Shown: positions 34,915 through 41,855 of the stretch, piece by piece
Layout of the letters: every line of letters starts with the position of its first letter
Numbering within the stretch: the stretch's first letter is position 1
Origin: Saccoglossus kowalevskii
Taxonomy: Eukaryota; Hemichordata; Enteropneusta; Harrimaniidae
Reading direction: 5' to 3'
Assembly: GCF_000003605.2 (NCBI RefSeq)
Contig: NW_003150782.1
Location: 3,784 to 45,638, forward strand
Length of the DNA: 41,855 bases
Translations under genes and position numbers: made by a program
The notes under the pieces: model-generated
What the model was told of the DNA's origin: nothing
Databases searched by the model: none
The model's input: only the letters and a program-made list of their open reading frames with translations

Positions 34915-36513
34915 TTCAGTTTTATTCTAGTGAAACAATGGACGGATACTTTCTTACATTTAGTCATGTTTAAACCCCAAACCCAGAAAACACCGTGTCC
35001 GATTTATTGCGTAGACAGTATGATTGATGATTATCTGAAATGAATAAATTACCTTTCCGAATAGGTGAGAACAAATTATTGTAATTCAGGGGCATCTTCC
35101 CATACTGTCATGTATAGTAGAAATCTGTTAACGAGCACGCAGTAAATATAATGTCTGACTTTGACCTTAGACCCAAATGAACGCCTCGATCTCGTTGAGG
35201 GCGTAAGATCCATGGGACTTCCTTTTGCTCCTCAAATAGTATATAAGTATGTTCAGTCATCCCAAAGAACTTATTTGTTTATCTGTGTAACCATGGTTAC
35301 AGTTTATAGAATAACGGGACGAATATTGCAAAACAAGCTGTCTAGCTCTTTCGCGTTGCACAAGATATCGGTGGTCATTTTTGTTATGGTATGGCGATAA
35401 CTGAAAAGTGGAAATAAGATACCCAACCATAGTTCTACAAAGATAAACAAACAATAAACGTATATGGACATTTACAAGTTCAAGAACTCCAAACATAAGA
35501 TTGATGACGATTGACAAAGCAATCCACAAATACAAAACAAAAACAACAGGAATTTATTCGGACCCCATGGTATAAATGAAGTGATGTCGGGTATCCAGGG
35601 GTGGGATATGGCTGAGAGAATATGTTGTTGCAATAATGTTGTTTGTTACTATTCTATTATGAATATACTCGTAAGTATATATAGTCGTGTAGTGTTTACT
35701 CTTATCTTTGAACGATGTTAAGTTATATATACTAAGAAAGCTGTATTTTTTTACACGATATTGAGACCTATTGTTTAACAATATGCTACTCCTAAATCAG
35801 ATCTTCTTTGAATGCCTAGAAACTTTTATTGTACTTTCATTAACTTTATTAATTCTGGTGTAACCAAATTAGAAATGTATATTTTCTGAACGGTCGTGAT
35901 AAAGCGTTTTTTATCTTATCTTTGTCTGTTATGTTTACAGCACATTTTAAATATTTATTTGTTTCATATGTTTTATTCATTTTATTATTTACGAGAATGC
36001 CTTGAAGGATAACTACTGACACTATTTGTTTAAGGTATTAACATAAATCCGATGATTTAGGCAACTGGTTTGTATGTGTTTCTTTGTCAGTTTGTTGTCA
36101 TTCCATAGGCTAACATTTCGCCCGAGAGACATATTTAAATAATAGAGCATGGAAGTAGTTTCGCGATATTTTTGTTCAAAGCAGTCTCGTGAGTACGTAT
36201 ATAGAATAAGGTCAAAAATACAGTGCGAGATTATCTTTAAAATTCAAAGATTCCCCGGAGTTTATCCTGTAATATAATATGTAATAATAAATTATACATT
36301 GTCGTAGGATATCGGGACTAAATTTATTACGGATTATCACTGCCTTGGATCGCCCTAGACTCAGCATAACATTATACCATTATATTTTTACATTTGGTAC
36401 AATTATAATATAACTATATTGAACGACACGCATATTGCATGTGAAGTTTGTTATATGTAAGACAGTGTTCGAGCCACAGATGACTCGAGCATATAATCGA
36501 CTCTGAATGCAGT

Positions 36514-36798
36514 ATGGCACAGGGGACCGTTCATACTTATAGTTTGGGTTATCACGTTATGTTATCACACAATAATGAGCATTGGGTTTATTTGAATCCT
36601 GATACTTCGAAATTAGAAAACAATGTATATTATGCAGATGTACGCTTGAGAAGAACGTTGAATGGATGTTTTCCAGATCACAACCACGTGAATTTCATGC
36701 AGTTTGATTGTTTGCTGCTTTACATAACCCATTCAAATGAGAAAAACAACATTGTTGTGAATTTCCCTGAGAGCACTGCGCGGTTCGTGCGCAATTAG
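36514..36798 (+). CDS. Unrecognised 94-codon frame (doubtful)
   Basis: From ATG (MAQGTVHTYSLGYHVML) to TAG at 36796-36798. The first half lies in sequence present only in copy 2. The second half aligns with copy 1 near 29567-29680, where the frame is not kept (GAATTAG replaces GAATTTC). No family is recognised, and loss of frame in the homologous copy argues against selection. Confidence 0.12.
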   Translation: MAQGTVHTYSLGYHVMLSHNNEHWVYLNPDTSKLENNVYYADVRLRRTLNGCFPDHNHVNFMQFDCLLLYITHSNEKNNIVVNFPESTARFVRN

Positions 36799-37168
36799 TG
36801 TATGCTTACCACCCATACCGATTTACCAATCAGAACACGGTATTTCCATAACTGGATGTTTTGAGCTGAAATGACTTAATTGATAACACATTTGTTGCAA
36901 ATAACGTCTTCACTGATATGTTTAATAACACATTTTGTCGCCATGTGATAGATTACGATGAAGTTCAAACACATCTTTATCATAATTAAACCAGAAACAA
37001 AACTTTCTGGAACACACAAACAGTTCATGTGATTTTGACAAACATACTTATGATCGTAAAGATTGTTGGTCTCTGATTTAGTTTTATTCCAACTATTATA
37101 TCAATACTTTTTTTTTAACCAACTACGAGGTTATTACTTAGAATTTCATATTGCGGGTAACACATTTA

Positions 37169-37892
37169 TATGGCGGGCGCTCTTTTGAAAATAATTGATA
37201 TTCTACTTTTTACTTCTAGAACATTTGACCTTCAAATATAGATATAGATATATACATCATGCTATTCTATTTTTACTCAACGACCTGTTAATATTGACCG
37301 AGTTGTGTAAATGAGACGGCGTACTGTCTTAGTGCATACCTTGATGTATCCTCGTAATAACCTTATTATTATACATCTTTTCCTACCAACGATACATCAT
37401 GGGAATGCCGAAATCCAAAAAGTTTAGAAGAGAATTGGCTAACTTCTTTGTGTGGAGTCACCGGTCAAACCACGGTGGAAGCCATGTTTGTTTTTATTAT
37501 TAAAGGACGCTTACGCGCGTAATCATTCATATTTGGAATTTGAATTTCTTTATATGGTAGGATGAAAATACCCCGTACGATACCGCCAAATTACGGCACG
37601 CTGTAACTTTATGGCGTTACGGTGACAGATGTATGATAATGTACTATACATTGACCAATATGTTATATCAACTGTATAATATAAACACACGTTTTTTTCT
37701 GTTTACTAGTTTGCAAGTCGATGTGCAGTCATACTGTCCAAATGCCAATTATTCTGTATATTCCCCTACATGCTATAGGAAATCATTGAAATTTATTTGT
37801 CTAATGAACGTTCAAGTATAATTTTCTTCACAATCAATCAGCTTTTGGTGCGAGGCCATATAAAACAAGTAATGCATTTATAAATATATTAA
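37169..37892. other. Spacer, no recognised gene
   Basis: AT-rich, with a short GATATA-type run near 37240-37252. A 62-codon frame at 37633-37821 is unrecognised. Confidence 0.5.
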
Positions 37893-38321
37893 GTGAAGAA
37901 CAAAGGTGCCATGAATAACATCTATGAATTCCATTTCAGGTCAAATAATGGTCTAATAGAAATTCTCAAAATCGCTATAAGAAAATTCAGTCACGTAATG
38001 GTATATTCACTGTGTAAGACGGAAATGCAGGCGTATTACAACACATCGATTGTAATACATTGTATATATCACATTAGCATTTGGCGTATATTGTGTGGAG
38101 AGTTAATTCATGAATTCGCAAATAGACCATTTCCTTTCACTGCGAGATCCCGCGTTAGTATGCTTGGAATCCCACAGGACAAACAAACAAAATTTGGTCA
38201 TAGCGTCTTAGTGGCGTTAAAACATTGCGTTGGATTCGACAAACGCAAACGTATTTTGGCGACGTTTTCACACATAATAATGTGTTGTACACATTTGATG
38301 ATGGTCATTTGTATGGAGTAA
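37893..38321 (+). CDS. Unrecognised open frame, 136 codons from ATG
   Basis: The frame opens at a GTG (37893); the first ATG is at 37911 (MNNIYEFHF). It is the longest plus-strand frame without repeat or gap support. The product is basic, with several cysteines and histidines at irregular spacing, hydrophobic patches in the middle and at the C-terminus, and no motif I know. GC content rises over 38130-38280 compared with the flanks. It could be an exon or a chance frame. Confidence 0.2.
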   Translation: MKNKGAMNNIYEFHFRSNNGLIEILKIAIRKFSHVMVYSLCKTEMQAYYNTSIVIHCIYHISIWRILCGELIHEFANRPFPFTARSRVSMLGIPQDKQTKFGHSVLVALKHCVGFDKRKRILATFSHIIMCCTHLMMVICME

Positions 38322-38647
38322 ATGTATTTCAACGCCACATTCTCTTTTGAAAGATCGGCATTTGACATTGAGCTATAAAAAGAAATTCATGTTCGAAAAT
38401 CATATTTGATTTTTACGGCAAGTAGTCATTCCGCGCCGTTTACGTATTACATCGGATCATGCAGTGAACGAACAATCGTCTATTAATATTGCAGTTAGTA
38501 TTGCTACATGGCGAGTGTTGCGCGCGGAGTCGTATATTCTCACTCATTTAATATGAAACACGTAATATTACGTAATTTTATGATTAGTTCAGCATTTACA
38601 TAAGATAATTACATAAGAGGTTTTTAAAAATAATGACTGAGGAAAAT
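38322..38647. other. Spacer, no recognised gene
   Basis: Contains a perfect 14-bp palindrome ACGTAATATTACGT at 38560-38573 and nothing else I can name. Confidence 0.5.
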
Positions 38648-38779
38648 GCTAAGCGCGATGGTCGTGGCGCAGCGCGTGTTCGAATTTCATGTAAATAACA
38701 ATGTATTTTACATGCGTTGTATACGTCGCTATGAGTCCCATATCGAACAGGACGCGGCACGACGACTGCCGCCCTTTAA
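38648..38779 (+). mobile_element. TTAA-family element, copy C
   Basis: Nearly identical to copy A over about 123 bases (I count four differences, one a missing A). It keeps the GCGGCA-CGACGAC-TGCCGC hairpin and the right end CCCTTTAA. The left end reads CTAAGCGCGATGG, so the left TTAA is mutated or was never there. Confidence 0.75.
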
Positions 38780-39924
38780 AGAAGTGGTTGCATGCTGTTG
38801 AGGTCGTTGGCATGGTAATATGCATTCCATAGACCAACATGACCATGCTGCATGGACCTTTTAGATGTCATCCAGAACAGGGTTCCAGAAATCAGGGTTT
38901 ATAATCGCAGCTATTTCTTCAATGTCAGTGTTTCATCACTTAAATCTGCACAGACCTCTTCATGTACGGTAGACAGGAGTGTCACAACAGGAGAATTGTT
39001 TGATGTTTAACAAAGCAACACAAGATTGATACTGTTAACAAAACAGAGAACTGACGTCTGAGTAGTGGTAGCAGGTGTCCGAAATGACTAGTCACGCCAA
39101 TCATAATTGCTCTCCTAATCACGCGCGGATTTAGGGATAGACGCGCCAGTGCTAATGTTGTACATTTCAAGTAATAAGAATCTAATTTTGACAGGTCATA
39201 AGTGATCTATTTAAGAGTCGTAATTAGAAATGCTGTCTTCACTTGACAGATAAATCAGATTTGTTAATTATCTGTTGTCCAAAAAAACTAACCACTTTCG
39301 AGAGTAACCTCGCTTGCCAAGCTTTTGAAAATCTTCATATGACTTGCATTCTCTACAATATCTTAACATTTAAGACATGTATACACCATAAGCTGGAGTT
39401 GAGGGAATTTTATTTGGAAGAACCTTCATCATTGAAATCATCCTTCTTAACTTATAGCTTTGTGTGTGTGTAAGCCATTAAGTTAGATGAGGCTGAATCC
39501 ATGCCCTCTGTTGTGACATTCATGGTAAGTTCCTTGTTATTTAAACTCAAGGAGTCGTCACTATATCTGTACGTGTTATTGAATCGCTCAGCAAGCCTCG
39601 TTAACGAAATATTGTATATATTCAGTCGCATACGAACACAAATATAATGTCAATAAAAACATTTAACATATCAATAATTTCAACAGCAGTATATTTTGCA
39701 TCCATGCTGCATCATGAAAATGAATTGTCATAACGGATCTTTGTGTACCATTTTTTGTAATAGAAGGTCTGCTTTTCCAATGGAGCTAGTTTAGATTGAA
39801 GCTTATTTGAGTGGTATGTTAGCGTATAATGCAGCAAAATCAAAATTACAAACTGATCGGTGTAAGATTATTCCCTCTGAGAGCTCCAACCATTCCCTAG
39901 TACTGTTAGGCGATTCATGCTCTG
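38780..39924. other. Spacer, no recognised gene
   Basis: Short unrecognised frames only: 38982-39170 on the minus strand and 39243-39473 on the plus strand. Confidence 0.5.
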
Positions 39925-40640
39925 CTGACAAGTTTATCGTAAAGTGCATGTTTTCTTTTAATCGACTTTCTAATTGATTTAGTTATCCAAGGCTTGTCTT
40001 TACTTCTACGTTTACCTTTACCCTTCGGTTTTAATAGTGCATTTTTTTCTGCGACTTCGAGAAATGTCTGGCTAAAATTTCGATATGCCTGATTTACATC
40101 ATTGCAAGTAAAAACATTGTCCCATGATGCATTTCGAAGATCATTAACAAAGTCAACAATTTTATAATTTGAAAAATCTCTGGTTAATGTATTATTAATG
40201 TTTTGTGATGAATATATAGGTTGTATTTAATATTGCAAAATTTGGTAAATGGTCTGAGATATCATCAGCAATTGCACCGGAGAGAATACATTTACTACTC
40301 ATATTTGTATATAGGTCATCTATAAGTCTGTGATGTCTCAGTTACACGAGTGGAAATGTTGATAACTTGTTCAAAGTGCAGATATGTGAGGGCGTTCACA
40401 AGTTTATTTGAGATACTAGATTTTTTTGATATCAATGTTGAAATCACCAACTAAGATACAGCCACTATATTTATGGTTGATATCACTTATTGTAATACCA
40501 AGACTATCAATAAAAGATTCCTCGTTAGTAGCAGGTGGTCTGTAAATTATCCCAAACAGATAGTATTCCCCCTTTTCAGCAAATTCCAACCATAAGGACT
40601 CGCCACTTGTAACTGAGATATATATGGAGAATATTGTAAT
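39925..40640 (-). pseudogene. LINE endonuclease domain and linker (CR1/Jockey-group-like)
   Basis: On the minus strand the translation gives the C-terminal part of an apurinic-type (EEP) endonuclease: SLWLEFAEKGEYYLFGIIYRPP (about 40590-40525, written here as overlapping motifs GIIYRPP and LFGIIYR), then ILVGDFNIDIKK (near 40440). After a frameshift comes STRVTETSQT (near 40345) and ISDHLPNFAIL (near 40255), which keeps the SDH catalytic motif. A linker typical of these elements follows, with DVNQAYRNFSQTFLE (near 40085) and KDKPWITKSIRKSIKRK (near 39975), stopping before the RT domain. At least three frame changes or stops are present, so it is inactive. The RT is not found downstream, so this is an internal fragment. 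Confidence 0.85.
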
Positions 40641-41789
40641 TTAAAGATGAGTGGACGTGTGTTCCAACCCTTCCTACAATCTCTCTTTCTGGTCAAGATA
40701 TGTATAAATATCGGTAATGAGCGAATATCTCCACCTCAGATCCATATATACATCAACAAATTAAACAAGGCAATCAACATTTAAACGGAGATTTAACACG
40801 GTGACAGAGGTGTTTCTATGGTCAAAATACATATTTTAATAAATCAATATACAATGCAACTGTTGGCTTACATGTGCTTCTATTGGAGATGCTCTTATAA
40901 TAGAGCAAATATGGTAACTGTTTTATTTGGAATAAAGTGATTACAGAAATGGTATAAAAAGGTATGAATAAGGTCACACTTTTGAGCACTCAAGGGCACC
41001 CTACCCAGCTATGTATCAACTGTCCCCCGGGTGGTTATATTAAGATTTCAGTGATTATCATCATTATTAGTTATTACGAACAAACTTGTCTTCAACAATC
41101 CTGACTCATAAGAACGTTAATGGTGTAGTTACCCAGCTGTTCTAGACGGGGCAGAAGATTTCCTCTATTGTATGTCATCTGTGCATACAATAGTAAGTGG
41201 TCTGGACAACAATAATTTCAAATAGACCTGCTTCAACCCGCATGCAGAGAAGACGACATAAGTGCCGTCAAACTCATTTCCGGCCTTGTCCAGAAGCCTT
41301 GCCTACTGTTTATTCGCCTACTTCACATACATTTCCTGTCATTTGTACACGGTGGATACAGTTTCTATATTTTAGTCCGTCGGGCGTCTTACAACTGGTG
41401 AACACAACTGTTAACCATGATGCTGTGTGTACCATCCCCCTCTCATAGAGGGCTACAGTAGGCTATTTAGGTCAAGAATTTGTATTTTATTTTATGGATT
41501 TAATAATATCCTTTCTATAAATCTAGCTATTTTAGAGATTTTGTCTGTACATTTCTTTGAGAAAAAGGTGGCTGGAGATGCTAAATAGTGTTCCTGTGTG
41601 AAATGAATTCAATATTTTTTAACAAACTATTTTTAATATTCAAATACTATCAGCATCCTTTATTCTATGTTGTTGTCATATTACCTCAAACCTTTCAAAT
41701 ATAAGTATGCATGGAATCATGGGAAGAAACGGTGTGCATTGCCGTGTGATAACTGTCATAAAGGTGATTGATAGGTCATATTTGTTTTC
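40641..41789. other. Spacer, no recognised gene
   Basis: A GC-richer patch at 41195-41450 carries an 83-codon frame (41197-41448, non-ATG start) with no motif I know. The rest is AT-rich. Confidence 0.5.
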
Positions 41790-41847
41790 AATTCTGGAAG
41801 GACAGTTGGAGTCTACCAGGTGTGCTTGTGATTAATTCTGGAAGGAC
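41790..41847 (+). repeat. 14-bp direct repeat at the window edge
   Basis: AATTCTGGAAGGAC occurs at 41790-41803 and again at 41834-41847, a 44-bp period. The second copy is close to the end of the window, so a longer tandem array may continue outside. Confidence 0.6.
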
Positions 41848-41855
41848 CACAGGGA

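Larger units (their letters stand above)
33839..37168 (+). repeat. Long direct repeat, copy 2
   Basis: Partner of 27990-32125, in the same orientation. Relative to copy 1 it has extra sequence at 34710-34911 (foldback insertion), about 35060-35170, about 35260-35390 and 35430-35665, and about 36200-36660. It lacks the 2-kb block of copy 1. Identity is highest at 34374-34734 and falls toward the right. A 14-bp perfect palindrome GTAACCATGGTTAC lies at 35287-35300 within copy-2-specific sequence. Confidence 0.85.

Noticed and set aside
35287-35300. GTAACCATGGTTAC palindrome as an RFX X-box.
   Set aside because: The second half-site deviates from the consensus and the site is absent from the paired repeat copy; a single palindrome is weak evidence.
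38563-38571. TAATATTAC, the nonanucleotide of CRESS-DNA virus replication origins, inside a 14-bp palindrome; also at 882-890.
   Set aside because: No Rep or capsid frame, no longer stem around the loop, and nine-base AT-rich strings recur by chance in this DNA.
38649-38846. Minus-strand 65-codon frame, and 15199-15390 on the same strand.
   Set aside because: Both overlap copies of the TTAA-flanked inverted-repeat family and show no protein motif.

Overview
The window looks like non-coding, repeat-rich DNA from a metazoan nuclear genome. It is AT-rich and contains a run of Ns marking an assembly gap at 30710-31095. There are no operons and no long open frames, and I recognise no host protein-coding exon. 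What can be identified is mobile-element debris: three decayed non-LTR retrotransposon (LINE) fragments, several short non-autonomous inverted-repeat elements, a probable tRNA-derived SINE head, a possible LTR edge, and several tandem repeats. LINE debris of these types is common in marine invertebrates. A lophotrochozoan such as a mollusc is my guess and is not demonstrated.

Layout. 1-7 kb: AT-rich spacer with a degenerate foldback element (2219-2940) whose right end has expanded into a 26-bp minisatellite (2915-3050), a 19-bp repeat near 5.8 kb, and one small open frame with a signal-peptide-like start (5487-5759). 7-22 kb: spacer with copies of a short TTAA-flanked inverted-repeat family (7339-7460, 15318-15420, 15564-15696, 21998-22300; a further copy at 38648-38779), a cluster of CACGTG E-boxes (10.7-12.6 kb), a tRNA-like element at 12.5 kb and a long ATTT microsatellite at 14.5 kb. 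24-27 kb: a degenerate 18-bp-period repeat, then the 3' half of an L1/Tx1-like LINE (plus strand, 25130-26650). 28-37 kb: two direct copies of a multi-kilobase segment (27990-32125 and 33839-37168), separated by a second LINE (minus strand, 32485-33800). Each copy carries a small reading frame, shared but disrupted, whose C-terminal-like motif weakly resembles a hAT transposase dimerisation region. 37-42 kb: one 142-codon open frame of unknown status, another inverted-repeat copy, and a LINE endonuclease fragment (minus strand, 39925-40640).

How things fit together. Nothing here suggests a functional pathway. The informative content is evolutionary. The duplicated segment gives filled-site and empty-site comparisons for a foldback insertion. 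The TTAA family keeps a terminal hairpin whose loop is constant while its stem changes in a compensated way. One copy of that family encloses an open frame starting at an ATG in good context. All similarities were judged by eye; no alignment, database search or folding program was run.
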